DNA from: Jeotgalicoccus marinus DSM 19772
Lineage (GTDB): Bacteria; Bacillota; Bacilli; Staphylococcales; Salinicoccaceae
DNA length: 64,000 bases
Reading direction: 5' to 3'
Assembly: GCF_000425825.1 (NCBI RefSeq)
Contig: NZ_AUEE01000006.1
Span: forward strand, 1 to 64,000
Position 1 is the first letter of the stretch; every line of letters begins with the position of its first letter. Positions 16,555 to 26,121 of this stretch are shown one piece after another. A program made the position numbers and the translations under genes. The notes beneath the pieces were generated by a model, which worked only from the letters and a program-made list of their open reading frames with translations, ran no database searches and was not told the origin of the DNA.

Positions 16555-18734
16555 TAATAGCTGCCATATTCAAGTTCTTGATAAAATTCTGACGCATCGT
16601 AATTATGAAGTGGTTCTTCATCTTGACCATAGTAGATCTCGTAGTATTTTTGAACAACATCCTGTCCCATGTATTGGGCAGGGAAGAATGGTACTGTACT
16701 TGGCAATGTTGGGAAGATAATTGAGAATGCCATATCAGGATCATCATATGGTGCATAGCCTAAGTAAGTTTGGTTCAAGACAGGATCACCATCTCTAAAA
16801 CTTTCCGCCGTTCCTGTTTTACCAGCGGCCTTAGGTTCCAGTTCGTGATATGCATCCCAACCTGTTCCATACATATCTCTTGCTTGGTCATGTGTGTTAA
16901 ACACATCATAGAATCCTGCTTGAATTTGTTTTAGTTGTTCACTTGTAATCGGTATCGTATTCAATACGTTAGTGCCATATGAACGGATGACTTGTCCTTT
17001 ATCATTTGCATTTGAACCTCTGACTTCTTTAGCTAAGTGTTGCTGGACACGTTTGCCATCATTTGCAAATGTAGACATGTACTGAGATAACTGTAGTGCA
17101 GTATATGTGTCATATTGGCCAATTGCTAAGTTTAAAAGATTTGTTGCGTTAAGCTGTGGTGAAAGACCTGTCGCTTCATTCGGTAGGTCTATACCTGTTG
17201 AAATACCTAGACCAAACTGATTGAGACCATTTCTTAAATCATAGCCTGCTTGATCGATATCTGTAGGTAATGCCATATTCTGTGAATAATCTAGACCTAG
17301 TAAACCAAGTGCTACCTTAAACATATAAGTATTGGATGATACCATTAATGCCCTTTGATCATCTACAGGTTCTCTACCATCTGGATTAAAGAATGAAGCT
17401 CTCGGTTGGTCACTCGAAATATAGAGTGGTTCATCGATAACGACTTCGCCTACTTCAAAAACATCCTCTTGATAGCCAGTCGCAACTGTTGCCCCTTTAA
17501 TAGAAGAACCTGGTACATAGGTCGCTGTTAAGGTGCCATAATCGTAATCGACAATATCTCCATCTTCATTGATAGTCTTACCGACCATCGCTAAAATATC
17601 ACCATTATTTGGATCTTGTACGACTAGTTGAACTGTGTCGATGTATTCAGGAATAATTGTATAATCGAGATCTCCTCTTGTTTCATCCATTTCAACAATT
17701 TCTTCAGCGAGATTTCGAATTCCAGTTAAGTGGTGTTCTGCAATCTCCTCAAGTTCCTTTTGAAGTTCTATATCGATTGTGAGATAAAGATCGTCTCCAG
17801 CTTTACCCTCTTCTATAGTTTCTTCACCGATTATCCGACCGGATTTATCTGTAGTGTATTTCACTTGAGGTTTCTTGCCGCGAAGTACATCCTCATATTG
17901 GAATTCTAAATAAGACTTACCGACCCTATCATTTCTCGAGTAACCAAGTGCCTGATAGTATTCAACGAGCTCTCTTGGCAACCCTTCTTCATTTGTTGAT
18001 ACTTCTCCTAGTATCGTTCTGAGAGAGTCATCATACGGATATGTTCTTTCCCAATCTAAGCCTGTTGTTATCCCGGTGAGTTGATCTAAGTCTTCATTAA
18101 TAGAAGCAAATTCTTCTTCCGTCACATCTTCACTTTTTACGATGACAGGATTGAGTTCGCTTGCTGATGCCATTTCAACATAGATTGCTATAATATTTAA
18201 ATCTTCTTCTCTTAAGACAGAATCAGCAAATTCTTCATCAATCATTTCATATGCTTCTTCATTGAATTCATTCTGAGAAATACCACCATTTTCTAGTAAA
18301 GCGACCTGTTCAGACATCACTTGTTCGAGCTCATTTGGATAATTATTTATAATAAAGTCTTGTTTATCTCTAAGAGATAAGCTACTCGTATCCATCGTTA
18401 GGTATGAACTTAACTCTTCAGCTACATCCATAATTTCAAAATTAGACATGTTTCTATGCCTTGTGAAATAGATTGCTTGTTCAGCCGAGTTTCCAACGAG
18501 TAAGTTACCATTTCTATCGTATATTTCTCCTCGTGGAACACTCTGATTGATTTCTACATATTGCGCATTTTCAACTTGTTCTTGATATGTATCACCTAAG
18601 ACAATTTGTAAGTATCCAAGTCTAATAATGATGATTAGAAATAAACCAAAAATTACTAACATCAAGATGTTAATTCTTGCTCGAAGCACTTGTTTATTTA
18701 TTGCATCTAAGCTTTTTATTTTTGCACGTTTCAC
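16554..18734 (-). CDS. Class B penicillin-binding protein (PbpA/PBP3 type)
   Basis: The start is taken at the GTG at 18734 (VKRAKIKSL) about ten bases after AAAGGG; 11 further codons upstream lack a ribosome binding site. This gives 726 residues: a short cytoplasmic part, one membrane helix (INILMLVIFGLFLIIIIRLG), a dimerisation domain beginning VPRGEIYDRNG, and a transpeptidase domain with SSIK (in VPGSSIKGATV), SSNTY and GKTGTAES. It crosslinks peptidoglycan stem peptides outside the membrane. Gene order next to sodA and pst matches Bacillus pbpA. It has no PASTA domains. Confidence 0.93.
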   Translation of the reverse strand: MKRAKIKSLDAINKQVLRARINILMLVIFGLFLIIIIRLGYLQIVLGDTYQEQVENAQYVEINQSVPRGEIYDRNGNLLVGNSAEQAIYFTRHRNMSNFEIMDVAEELSSYLTMDTSSLSLRDKQDFIINNYPNELEQVMSEQVALLENGGISQNEFNEEAYEMIDEEFADSVLREEDLNIIAIYVEMASASELNPVIVKSEDVTEEEFASINEDLDQLTGITTGLDWERTYPYDDSLRTILGEVSTNEEGLPRELVEYYQALGYSRNDRVGKSYLEFQYEDVLRGKKPQVKYTTDKSGRIIGEETIEEGKAGDDLYLTIDIELQKELEEIAEHHLTGIRNLAEEIVEMDETRGDLDYTIIPEYIDTVQLVVQDPNNGDILAMVGKTINEDGDIVDYDYGTLTATYVPGSSIKGATVATGYQEDVFEVGEVVIDEPLYISSDQPRASFFNPDGREPVDDQRALMVSSNTYMFKVALGLLGLDYSQNMALPTDIDQAGYDLRNGLNQFGLGISTGIDLPNEATGLSPQLNATNLLNLAIGQYDTYTALQLSQYMSTFANDGKRVQQHLAKEVRGSNANDKGQVIRSYGTNVLNTIPITSEQLKQIQAGFYDVFNTHDQARDMYGTGWDAYHELEPKAAGKTGTAESFRDGDPVLNQTYLGYAPYDDPDMAFSIIFPTLPSTVPFFPAQYMGQDVVQKYYEIYYGQDEEPLHNYDASEFYQELEYGSY

Positions 18735-18803
18735 ACAAATCAAACCCTTTAATAAAGTCCACATCATTTTAACATATTTTTAAGTATATCCGTTAAATAA
18801 AAA

Positions 18804-18829
18804 AAAGACGAGGAAAAATCCTCGTCTTT
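18804..18829 (-). terminator. Terminator after sodA
   Basis: AAAGACGAGGA pairs with TCCTCGTCTTT around AAAA, followed on the minus strand by a run of T's. It lies 14 bases after the sodA stop. Confidence 0.9.
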
Positions 18830-18842
18830 AAACTATAAAATA

Positions 18843-19445
18843 TTATTTAGCTGCTTGGTAAAGTTCGTTAACTTTGTCCCAGTTAACTACGTTCCAAATT
18901 GCACTTAAATATTCAGGGCGTTTGTTTTGATATTTAAGGTAATAAGCGTGTTCCCAAACGTCTACACCAAATACAGGTGTTTTACCTTCTGTAAGTGGGT
19001 TATCTTGGTTAGGTGTTGTAACGATTTCTAATGAACCATTGTTAACAACTAGCCATGCCCAACCTGATCCAAAGCGCCCAGCTGCAGCAGCTTCAAATTC
19101 TTCTTTAAATTTGTCAACTGAACCAAATGCTGATTCAATTGCATCTTTAAGTTCACCAGTTAATTCTTTTTGTTCTGGAGATAATAATTCCCAGAATAAT
19201 GAGTGGTTGTAGTGTCCTCCACCATTGTTACGAACAGCAGTCTTGATGTCTTCTGGTACAGAGTTTAAGTTTTTAACAATTTCTTCGATAGATTTAGACT
19301 CAAGATCAGTACCTTTAACTGCATCGTTTAATTTTGTTACATAAGTGTTATGGTGCTTAGAATGGTGAATCTCCATTGTTTCTTTGTCAATAGTTGGTTC
19401 TAATGCATCATAAGCATATGGTAATTCTGGTAATTCAAAAGCCAT
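18843..19445 (-). CDS. sodA: Superoxide dismutase (Mn/Fe)
   Basis: This 200-residue cytoplasmic enzyme converts superoxide to peroxide and oxygen. Metal ligands are seen as His in [11 protein letters not shown], His in YNHSLFW, and Asp plus His in [10 protein letters not shown] near residue 165. GSGWAWLV and the C-terminal WNVVNWDKV complete the Mn/Fe SOD pattern. The ATG has GAAGGGAG upstream. It is a single-gene unit with its own promoter and terminator. Confidence 0.97.
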   Translation of the reverse strand: MAFELPELPYAYDALEPTIDKETMEIHHSKHHNTYVTKLNDAVKGTDLESKSIEEIVKNLNSVPEDIKTAVRNNGGGHYNHSLFWELLSPEQKELTGELKDAIESAFGSVDKFKEEFEAAAAGRFGSGWAWLVVNNGSLEIVTTPNQDNPLTEGKTPVFGVDVWEHAYYLKYQNKRPEYLSAIWNVVNWDKVNELYQAAK

Positions 19446-19481
19446 AAATAAAAATCTCCCTTCAAAATTGTTTACATCCTA

Positions 19482-19510
19482 AATATAGCAATTTGATGTT
19501 AGAATAACAA
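19482..19510 (-). promoter_or_regulatory. sodA promoter
   Basis: TTGTTA and TATATT are 17 bases apart on the minus strand, with the -10 ending 36 bases before the sodA start codon. Confidence 0.55.
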
Positions 19511-19575
19511 TTAGATTGCTTAAATCAAAATAAAATAAGACCTTAGTCCTATTAAATAATATTAAGGATGATAAC

Positions 19576-20319
19576 ATGAAATATTTTGAGTTTCTTAAAC
19601 GTTTACTAACGTTTAAAAAGTACCCACTCTTTAGAACTGTACCCTTTAGATACTTGCTTTTAAACATACTTTTAGTATCTATTTTAATTTCTTTACCCTA
19701 CATAAGTTCTATGTTTTTGACTGCTAATACCTTTGGTGAGCTGGATGAAATTCAAAATGAAATTCCTGACTTTACCATAGAAAATGGGCAGTACCACGGC
19801 GATGACAAGATAATTAACTTAAACGGTGACTCAGTACTATTTACTGAACAAATCAGTCAGGATAATGTTGAAGAAATTAGTGATGATGTGCTCCTTGGGT
19901 TTTTATCTGATGGTTTATATATTGCTGATTTTCAAAATGGGACGTTTTCCTATAGTTTAATCGGTGATGTAAATGATAAGGAGAGTTTAGAACATTTTAT
20001 CACGACTCAGATGTCTAGTTTGTATTTCTACATTATTATGTATGCTACAATATATGTCATTGTAATATATTTCTTTGTCTTTACATTAATGTTGATACTA
20101 TCATTTATATTTAGTGGATTAGCCAAGCTCGGTAATAAAAAGACAGACTATATGAACTGGTTTAAAATCGGCTCATATGCAATTTTAATACCCGCTTTAA
20201 TTATTGGCATTATCCAAACGACCACAGGTTTGTTTCTCTGGCAGATATTTATTCTTGCTTTAATTCCTTTCGTGTATTATTATAAAAAGCTACCTGTGAA
20301 AAATAAAACACAAAGCTAA
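19576..20319 (+). CDS. DUF1189 family membrane protein
   Basis: A 247-residue protein with one helix near the N-terminus (YLLLNILLVSILISLPYI), an extracytoplasmic domain of about 100 residues rich in Asp, Glu and Asn, and four helices in the C-terminal half. This arrangement matches DUF1189 (Bacillus YqgB), whose function is unknown. AAGGATG precedes the ATG. It is transcribed away from sodA and toward ispG, with no terminator seen before ispG. Confidence 0.8.
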   Translation: MKYFEFLKRLLTFKKYPLFRTVPFRYLLLNILLVSILISLPYISSMFLTANTFGELDEIQNEIPDFTIENGQYHGDDKIINLNGDSVLFTEQISQDNVEEISDDVLLGFLSDGLYIADFQNGTFSYSLIGDVNDKESLEHFITTQMSSLYFYIIMYATIYVIVIYFFVFTLMLILSFIFSGLAKLGNKKTDYMNWFKIGSYAILIPALIIGIIQTTTGLFLWQIFILALIPFVYYYKKLPVKNKTQS

Positions 20320-20329
20320 GGCGTCAAGG

Positions 20330-20358
20330 TTACATTCCACAGATTTTTTTATTATAAT
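20330..20358 (+). promoter_or_regulatory. Possible ispG promoter
   Basis: TTACAT and a perfect TATAAT are 17 bases apart, with the -10 ending 39 bases before the ispG start. The -35 is weak, so readthrough from the DUF1189 gene may also contribute. Confidence 0.4.
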
Positions 20359-20397
20359 GAAATTATAAAATGAGTAAAATAGATTAGGGGCTTGTAT

Positions 20398-21516
20398 ATG
20401 TCTGAAATTACACATCGTACAAAAACTAGAAAAGTTAGAGTTGGCGATCTTACAATCGGCGGTGCCGATGAGATTATTATTCAAAGTATGACAACGACAA
20501 AAACACACGACGTTGAAGCAACAGTTGCACAGATTAAAGAACTTGAGGAAGCAGGTTGTCAGATTGTTCGTGTCGCATGTCCGAAAGAAGAAGATGCATT
20601 AGCGATTGCTGAAATTAAAAAGCAAATCAACATACCGCTAGTTGTCGATATACATTTTGACTACAAGTTAGCTTTACTTGCCGTTGAGGGCGGTGCGGAT
20701 AAAATCCGTATTAATCCTGGTAATATTGGACGTAGAGAAAAAGTTGAAGAAGTTGTTAAAGCATGTAAGGCAAAAGGTATTCCAATTCGTATTGGTGTCA
20801 ATGCCGGAAGTTTAGAAAGACACATCATTAAAAAATATGGCTACCCTACTGCTGAGGGTATGGTTGAAAGTGCCTTACATCACATTCAAATTCTAGAAGA
20901 ATTAGACTTCCATGATATTATCGTTTCAATGAAAGCTTCTGATGTTAACTTAGCAATTGAAGCATATGAGAAAGCATCTAAAGCATTTGACTACCCATTA
21001 CACATTGGTATCACTGAAAGTGGTACATTGTTTGCTGGTACAGTCAAGAGTGCCGCAGGTTTAGGTACAATTATTTCTAAAGGTATCGGAAATACAATGC
21101 GTATTTCATTATCTGCAGATCCTGTTGAAGAAGTAAAAGTTTGTAAGGAACTGCTGAAAACATTTGGTCTTGCATCAAATGCTGCAACACTTATTGCATG
21201 TCCGACATGTGGACGTATTGAAATTGACTTAATTTCAATTGCCAATGAAATGGAAGAGTACATCTCTACAGTAAAAGCACCACTTAAAGTTGCTGTACTT
21301 GGATGTGCTGTAAATGGTCCAGGTGAAGCACGTGAAGCTGATATCGGAATCGCAGGTGCACGTGGTGAGGGACTACTGTTCATGCATGGTAAAACAGTTA
21401 GAAAAGTTCCTGAAGAAACAATGGTAGATGAACTGAAGAAAGAGATTGACATCTTAGCTGAAGAATACCATGAGAAAAAGCGTTTAGAAAAAGAAGAATT
21501 AAAGAGTAACTCATAA
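20398..21516 (+). CDS. ispG: 4-hydroxy-3-methylbut-2-enyl diphosphate synthase (flavodoxin)
   Basis: From the ATG at 20398 ([11 protein letters not shown]), with AGGGG about seven bases upstream, the protein has 372 residues. It is the [4Fe-4S] enzyme that turns methylerythritol cyclodiphosphate into HMBPP in the MEP pathway. The N-terminal TIM barrel carries [12 protein letters not shown] and [10 protein letters not shown]; cluster cysteines are in [10 protein letters not shown] and in [16 protein letters not shown] two codons earlier is possible but too close to the ribosome binding site. IspH, the next enzyme, is encoded about 4.6 kb downstream. Confidence 0.96.
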   Translation: MSEITHRTKTRKVRVGDLTIGGADEIIIQSMTTTKTHDVEATVAQIKELEEAGCQIVRVACPKEEDALAIAEIKKQINIPLVVDIHFDYKLALLAVEGGADKIRINPGNIGRREKVEEVVKACKAKGIPIRIGVNAGSLERHIIKKYGYPTAEGMVESALHHIQILEELDFHDIIVSMKASDVNLAIEAYEKASKAFDYPLHIGITESGTLFAGTVKSAAGLGTIISKGIGNTMRISLSADPVEEVKVCKELLKTFGLASNAATLIACPTCGRIEIDLISIANEMEEYISTVKAPLKVAVLGCAVNGPGEAREADIGIAGARGEGLLFMHGKTVRKVPEETMVDELKKEIDILAEEYHEKKRLEKEELKSNS

Positions 21517-21518
21517 AG

Positions 21519-21552
21519 AAAAGGTGGAGATCGATATTGATCTCCACCTTTT
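21519..21552. terminator. Terminator between ispG and zur
   Basis: A perfect 14-bp stem (AAAAGGTGGAGATC) with a six-base loop and T run. It can stop both converging transcripts. Confidence 0.92.
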
Positions 21553-21581
21553 TATATACCATATTCTATGAATACTCAAAA

Positions 21582-21995
21582 CTAGGCACATTTCTCGCAT
21601 AGGCCATACAATTCAACTTTATGACTGTTTATAGTCAGACCACCTAATTCTTTTTGCCACTCACCAACAGGACAATAGTTAATTACTTTAGTTTCACCAC
21701 ATTTTTCACATATAAAGTGATGGTGATGATGATCTGTACAAGAAATTTTGTACTGCATCTCGCCTGAAAATGTTGTTTGTTCGAGTACATTAATATCATT
21801 TAAGGTATGAAGGTTACGATAGATTGTATCGTAACTAATACCTGGATATTCTTCATTCATGCTTTCCTGAATTTCTTTAGCGGATAAATACCGCTCATCC
21901 TCCATAAAAATTTCAATCATTCTAAGTCGTTTCTTTGTAACTTTAAAATTTGCCTCTTGTAACATCGCTTTATAATCATTGAGTTCTTTGTGCAT
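21582..21995 (-). CDS. zur: Fur-family zinc uptake regulator Zur
   Basis: From the ATG at 21995 the protein has 137 residues. It has an N-terminal winged helix (KVTKKRLRMIEIF to TIYRNLHTL) and a C-terminal dimer and metal domain with CTDHHHHHFICEKCG and a final CEKCA; the two CxxC pairs form the structural zinc site. Encoded downstream of znuC and znuB, it is assigned as the zinc-sensing repressor rather than Fur or PerR. Its start overlaps the znuB end by 20 bases. Confidence 0.9.
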   Translation of the reverse strand: MHKELNDYKAMLQEANFKVTKKRLRMIEIFMEDERYLSAKEIQESMNEEYPGISYDTIYRNLHTLNDINVLEQTTFSGEMQYKISCTDHHHHHFICEKCGETKVINYCPVGEWQKELGGLTINSHKVELYGLCEKCA

Positions 21996-22821
21996 TTTTA
22001 ACAACTCCTACACGGTTTAATAATAAGGTAATTAGCAGGATTAAAATAGATACAAGTACTATTGTGCCTCCTGGTGAAATATCTAAATGATAACCTAAAA
22101 ATAAACCTGCAATTACTGAAATCTCGCCAAAGATAATACTGACTATCATCAACTGCTTGAAACTTGAAGTTATTCTCATGGCACTTGCAACTGGTAAAGT
22201 CATCATGGCACTTACAAGTAAGATACCAACAATCCTCATCGAAGCACTGATGACAAGTGCGACGAGTACAATAAATATAATATGAATATATTTACTTAGT
22301 TTCATCACTCCGGCGTACTCCTCATCAAAGGAAATAAAGAACAACTCCTTATAAAGTAAGAAGACAAAAGCTAAAACAATAACACCAATAAGACTGATCA
22401 GTATTAAGTCATTAAAGCTTACTGCACTAATGCTACCAAACAAGTAGCCAAATAAATCTTGATTAAAGCCATTTGCTAAAGATAAAAATAAGACACTTAG
22501 AGCAATACCAAGGCTCATAATAATCGGAATGGCAATCTCTGAATAATGTTTATATAAACCCCTTAGCTTTTCTATTCCTAGAGCGCCAATGACAGAGAAT
22601 ATAACGCCTGAAATCACTGGATTGATGATGATATTAAAAATCGATGAAATATACACCCCGAATGCAATACCACCTAAAGCAACGTGACTTAGGGCATCGG
22701 CAATCAATGATAATCGTCTTACAACAATGAAAGTACCTAATAGTGGTGCAATTAATCCAACTATGAGCCCACTAACAAAGGAATATCTCATAAAATCATA
22801 ATTTAAAATTGCTTCTATCAA
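21976..22821 (-). CDS. znuB: Zinc ABC transporter permease ZnuB
   Basis: A 281-residue membrane protein of the ABC-3 family with about eight helices. The conserved VVRRLSLIADALSHVALGGIAFG lies near residue 35-55 and a late GILLVSAMMTLPVASA is the cytoplasmic coupling region. With ZnuC it imports zinc; manganese is the other option for this family, but the neighbouring Zur and Zur-like boxes favour zinc. The start overlaps the znuC stop by four bases. No binding lipoprotein gene is in the cluster. Confidence 0.9.
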   Translation of the reverse strand: MIEAILNYDFMRYSFVSGLIVGLIAPLLGTFIVVRRLSLIADALSHVALGGIAFGVYISSIFNIIINPVISGVIFSVIGALGIEKLRGLYKHYSEIAIPIIMSLGIALSVLFLSLANGFNQDLFGYLFGSISAVSFNDLILISLIGVIVLAFVFLLYKELFFISFDEEYAGVMKLSKYIHIIFIVLVALVISASMRIVGILLVSAMMTLPVASAMRITSSFKQLMIVSIIFGEISVIAGLFLGYHLDISPGGTIVLVSILILLITLLLNRVGVVKNAQRTQ

Positions 22822-23600
22822 TTACAGCACTCCCTTTGGTGATTATGTGAAACCAACTGAAGTGGAAAACCGTAAATTTTAGATAGCTCTGCTTCACCTA
22901 GGTTTTTAAACTCTTCGTTAGTACCATGAAAATGTAAGTGCTCATTCAAACATGCCACTCGGTCTGCATTATCTACTACAACTCCAATATCATGAGTAAC
23001 AAGTAAAATCGTCACATTCTCACGTTTTAATTTAAGTAAGACATTATAAAAATCTTTTACATGTTGACTATCAATACCTTCAGTAGGTTCATCCATAATT
23101 AGAACCGAAGGCTTATTGACTAGTGCCCTTGCAATAAATACACGCTGTGTTTGTCCACCAGATAAGTTAGATACATTTTGATTTTTTAAGTTCTTAATAT
23201 CCAGTAACTCCAACACTTCATCTAACCGTTCATAATCTTTTTTAGAATATCTTTTAAATAATCCACGTTCTTTAGTTAAACCACTTAAGACAACTTCCTT
23301 AACCGTCGCTGGAAATCCCTTAGCATTCGCTGCTGCTTTTTGAGATACATAACCGATCTCTTGCCAGGCATTGAATGACTTCCTCTGATTGCCATTAATT
23401 AAAATTTCACCTTCTTGTAATTTATACACCCCAAGAATCAATTTTAATAAGGTAGATTTACCAGAGCCGTTTGGTCCGACTATAGCTAGAAATTCACCTT
23501 TGTTAATGGCAAAGGAAATGTGCTTTAAAGCAGGTGTCGCTTCCAATTTATCTTTATATTGAAAACTGACATTTTTAAGTTCAAATATTGGTGTTACCAT
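22818..23600 (-). CDS. znuC: Zinc ABC transporter ATP-binding protein ZnuC
   Basis: This 260-residue ATPase has Walker A GPNGSGKST, the Q-loop IGYVSQKAA, signature LSGGQTQR, Walker B VLIMDEPTEGID and the switch histidine LLVTHDIG. It drives zinc import with ZnuB. The C-terminus ends with HNHQRECC, a possible metal-binding tail. AAAGGAG precedes the ATG. The upstream promoter overlaps two Zur-like boxes. Confidence 0.92.
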   Translation of the reverse strand: MVTPIFELKNVSFQYKDKLEATPALKHISFAINKGEFLAIVGPNGSGKSTLLKLILGVYKLQEGEILINGNQRKSFNAWQEIGYVSQKAAANAKGFPATVKEVVLSGLTKERGLFKRYSKKDYERLDEVLELLDIKNLKNQNVSNLSGGQTQRVFIARALVNKPSVLIMDEPTEGIDSQHVKDFYNVLLKLKRENVTILLVTHDIGVVVDNADRVACLNEHLHFHGTNEEFKNLGEAELSKIYGFPLQLVSHNHQRECCN

Positions 23601-23627
23601 ATCTACACTCCTTTATCTACCTTGGTT

Positions 23628-23674
23628 ATTATAATGGAATGGTTACGATTTGTAAATAGGAATGATTACGAAAA
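23628..23674 (-). promoter_or_regulatory. znuCB–zur promoter with tandem Zur-like boxes
   Basis: On the minus strand TTTACA (23651-23656) and TATAAT (23628-23633) are exactly 17 bases apart. Two boxes, at 23654-23674 and 23633-23651, both contain TCGTAAYCATTCC, close to half of the Bacillus Zur operator (AAATCGTAATNATTACGATTT). They cover the -35 and the spacer, as expected for zinc-dependent repression. Binding is inferred. Confidence 0.7.
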
Positions 23675-23711
23675 AACTGTACCTGGTCATAACTTGACTA
23701 AGTACAGTTTT
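23673..23711 (-). terminator. Terminator after nfo
   Basis: AAAACTGTAC and GTACAGTTTT form a 10-bp stem around a 19-base loop that has inner GTCA/TGAC pairing, followed by T's on the minus strand. It ends the nfo transcript just before the Zur-controlled promoter. Confidence 0.75.
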
Positions 23712-23726
23712 AGTTTCTTAATTGTT

Positions 23727-24632
23727 TTACTCTAACTCTGCAACCGCTGGATTGATTTTAGTGAGAAGATTTGGATCAAATTCTCCACTTCTAATCATCT
23801 CAATCTCATGTTTATATGGTGCTAAGCGATTTGACTTATCTGGACCAACAAAAGGGGTTTCTAAGATTTTAGGAATATCTTTAAACTCAGGATGATTAAT
23901 AATGTAAGATAAGGCATCAAAACCTAGATATCCAAATCCAAAGTTCTCATGTCTATCTTTGTGAGCGCCAACATCATTTTTAGAGTCATTCATGTGTAAT
24001 ACCTTAATACGGTCGATACCAATGATCTTATCAAATTCATTTAAAACACCATCGAAGTCATTCTTAATATCATAACCTGCATCGTGAACGTGGCAAGTGT
24101 CAAAAGTAACACTCAGTCTTTCATTGTTTGTGACACCGTCAATAATCTGTGCCAGTTCTTCAAATGAGCGTCCGATTTCGGTACCTTTTCCTGCCATGGT
24201 TTCTAAAGCAATTTGTACATTATTCTTATTTGTTAAGACTTCATTTAGTCCTTCAATAATTTTCTTAATTGCGGCTTCACTACCTGCACCGACGTGTGAT
24301 CCTGGATGTAGGACAATCTGACTAGCTCCCAGTGCTTCAGTTCTTACTATCTCTTCTTGGAGAAAATCCACACCTAGATTAAACACATTCTCTTTTTCTA
24401 TATTAGCGATGTTAATAATATAAGGTGCATGAACGACAAAGTCACTAATACCAAGTTCTGTCATCTTTTGATGCCCTTTTTCGATGTTTAAATCTTCGAT
24501 TTTTTTACGTCTCGTATTTTGTGGTGCACCAGTGTAGATCATGAAAGTATTCGCGCCATAAGATGCTGCTGTTTCTACAGATTCTTCAAGCATCTTTTTA
24601 CCACTCATTGATACGTGTGACCCGAGTAACAT
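23727..24632 (-). CDS. nfo: Endonuclease IV (AP endonuclease)
   Basis: A 301-residue TIM-barrel enzyme that cuts DNA 5' of abasic sites in base excision repair. Three-zinc ligands are seen in [30 protein letters not shown] and [20 protein letters not shown]. The ATG has AGGGGTGG upstream. It lies 12 bases downstream of cshB and is probably cotranscribed with it, the same order as in staphylococci. Confidence 0.96.
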   Translation of the reverse strand: MLLGSHVSMSGKKMLEESVETAASYGANTFMIYTGAPQNTRRKKIEDLNIEKGHQKMTELGISDFVVHAPYIINIANIEKENVFNLGVDFLQEEIVRTEALGASQIVLHPGSHVGAGSEAAIKKIIEGLNEVLTNKNNVQIALETMAGKGTEIGRSFEELAQIIDGVTNNERLSVTFDTCHVHDAGYDIKNDFDGVLNEFDKIIGIDRIKVLHMNDSKNDVGAHKDRHENFGFGYLGFDALSYIINHPEFKDIPKILETPFVGPDKSNRLAPYKHEIEMIRSGEFDPNLLTKINPAVAELE

Positions 24633-24644
24633 AGTTATCCACCC

Positions 24645-25982
24645 CTACTTATTTTCTCTTTGTTTACGTTTCTTTTCATTTCTTGATTTAGCCTTGGCGT
24701 AACGACGTCTTTCTTGACGTTCTAACTCTTCTTTTTGGTACTTAATTTTTTTCTTATAACCTGGTTTTACTTTTTTAGGACTACGTACTTTATAGTTCTG
24801 TGTCTTATTCGTTTTAGAACGGTTGGTTCTAGACTTTCTAGTTGTACGGTCCTTGATTTCTTTAAGTTCCCCACCACGTAGGTCTTCATGATTAAAGATG
24901 TAACCTTTACTTTCCAATTCATTGATTAAGTTTTCTTCAGATGGTTCATACAAGGTAATCGCGACACCAGTGTAAGTACCACGCCCTACACGCCCTGAAC
25001 GGTGTGTAAAGAACTCAATTTGTTTAGGAATATCGTAGTTAATCACATGTGAAGCACCGTCGAAATCTAGGCCACGTGCTGCTAAATCACTTGCAACGAC
25101 CCAGTGATATTTCAAACCTTCAATATTTTTAATTTCCTGGCTTCTTTCACGTGGTTTTAAACCACCGTGGAAAATCCCTACATTGATACCCTCTTCTTTT
25201 AAGTAGGCATACAATTCATCTGCACGCTCACGTGAGTTAGCAAAAATTAAACCGATATAAGGCGTAATGGTACGTGTCAGTTCTAATGTCTTTTCTAACT
25301 TTGAACTACCCTTAACCGGAACTAAGCTGTAGTGAATAGACGCTTTATTTTTAGGTGTGTCAATGACGATGATTTCAGTCTCGCCAATATACTTCTCTAA
25401 GAAGTGTTTTAACGGTTCTGGAATGGTCGCAGAGAAGACTAAAAATTGACTCTGGTTAGAGATGCGATTAGAAATGTAATCCACATCATCCATGAACCCT
25501 AAGTCCACCATCAAGTCTGCTTCATCAATGACAATATTATTTGCATTATGAATATCTAAAGCTTGATTGTCGATTAAATCCCTCACTCGTCTCGGTGTAC
25601 CGATAACGATTTGTGGTTGCTGATTCGCTCTATCTTCATCGCGTTTTAAATCTGTACCACCGATGAAGGCTCGGACAGTCACACCTTCAAGATGTGCTAT
25701 AACTTTTTTAGCCATGTTCTCTAATTGTTTGGCTAATTCTCTAGTTGGTGTTAAAATAATTGTTTGTGTAGATTTCTTTTCATGGTCAATACCTTGAATC
25801 AAGGGTAAGAGGAAAGCGTGACTTTTACCGCTACCTGTCGCAGACTGTGCAACAACGCTTTGACCTTTCATAACTTTAGGAATTACACGTTCTTGTACTA
25901 AAGTTGGATGGGTAAAACCGATTTTCTCTATTGCATTTAGCACTGTGTCATCAAATTCAAATCTTTTAAATGCTTTGGACAT
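24645..25982 (-). CDS. cshB: DEAD-box RNA helicase CshB
   Basis: From the ATG at 25982 (MSKAFKRFEFD), with AGGTG six bases upstream, the protein has 445 residues. It has Q motif, Walker A ATGSGKSH, motif Ib GTPRR, DEAD in VIDEADLMVDLGF, SAT in VFSATIP, and the C-terminal motif HRSGRVGRG. The last 70 residues are very rich in Lys and Arg, as in CshB, for RNA binding. These helicases act in cold-shock response and RNA turnover. Confidence 0.93.
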   Translation of the reverse strand: MSKAFKRFEFDDTVLNAIEKIGFTHPTLVQERVIPKVMKGQSVVAQSATGSGKSHAFLLPLIQGIDHEKKSTQTIILTPTRELAKQLENMAKKVIAHLEGVTVRAFIGGTDLKRDEDRANQQPQIVIGTPRRVRDLIDNQALDIHNANNIVIDEADLMVDLGFMDDVDYISNRISNQSQFLVFSATIPEPLKHFLEKYIGETEIIVIDTPKNKASIHYSLVPVKGSSKLEKTLELTRTITPYIGLIFANSRERADELYAYLKEEGINVGIFHGGLKPRERSQEIKNIEGLKYHWVVASDLAARGLDFDGASHVINYDIPKQIEFFTHRSGRVGRGTYTGVAITLYEPSEENLINELESKGYIFNHEDLRGGELKEIKDRTTRKSRTNRSKTNKTQNYKVRSPKKVKPGYKKKIKYQKEELERQERRRYAKAKSRNEKKRKQRENK

Positions 25983-26069
25983 ATTTGTCACCTGTTCCTT
26001 TCAAACTCTACATAATTATAACTAAAATTCACTAATTACGCTATAGAATTACAATAGTTGACTTGATGA

Positions 26070-26097
26070 TTGAAAGTGAATCAAAATCAAGTATAAT
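26070..26097 (+). promoter_or_regulatory. ispH promoter
   Basis: TTGAAA and a perfect TATAAT are 16 bases apart, with the -10 ending 24 bases before the ispH start. Confidence 0.65.
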
Positions 26098-26121
26098 CTT
26101 TATTAAGGAGGAGTTTCATTT

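Noticed and set aside
20991-21452. 153-codon minus-strand frame opposite ispG
   Set aside because: Lies wholly within ispG, with biased composition; no supporting signals.
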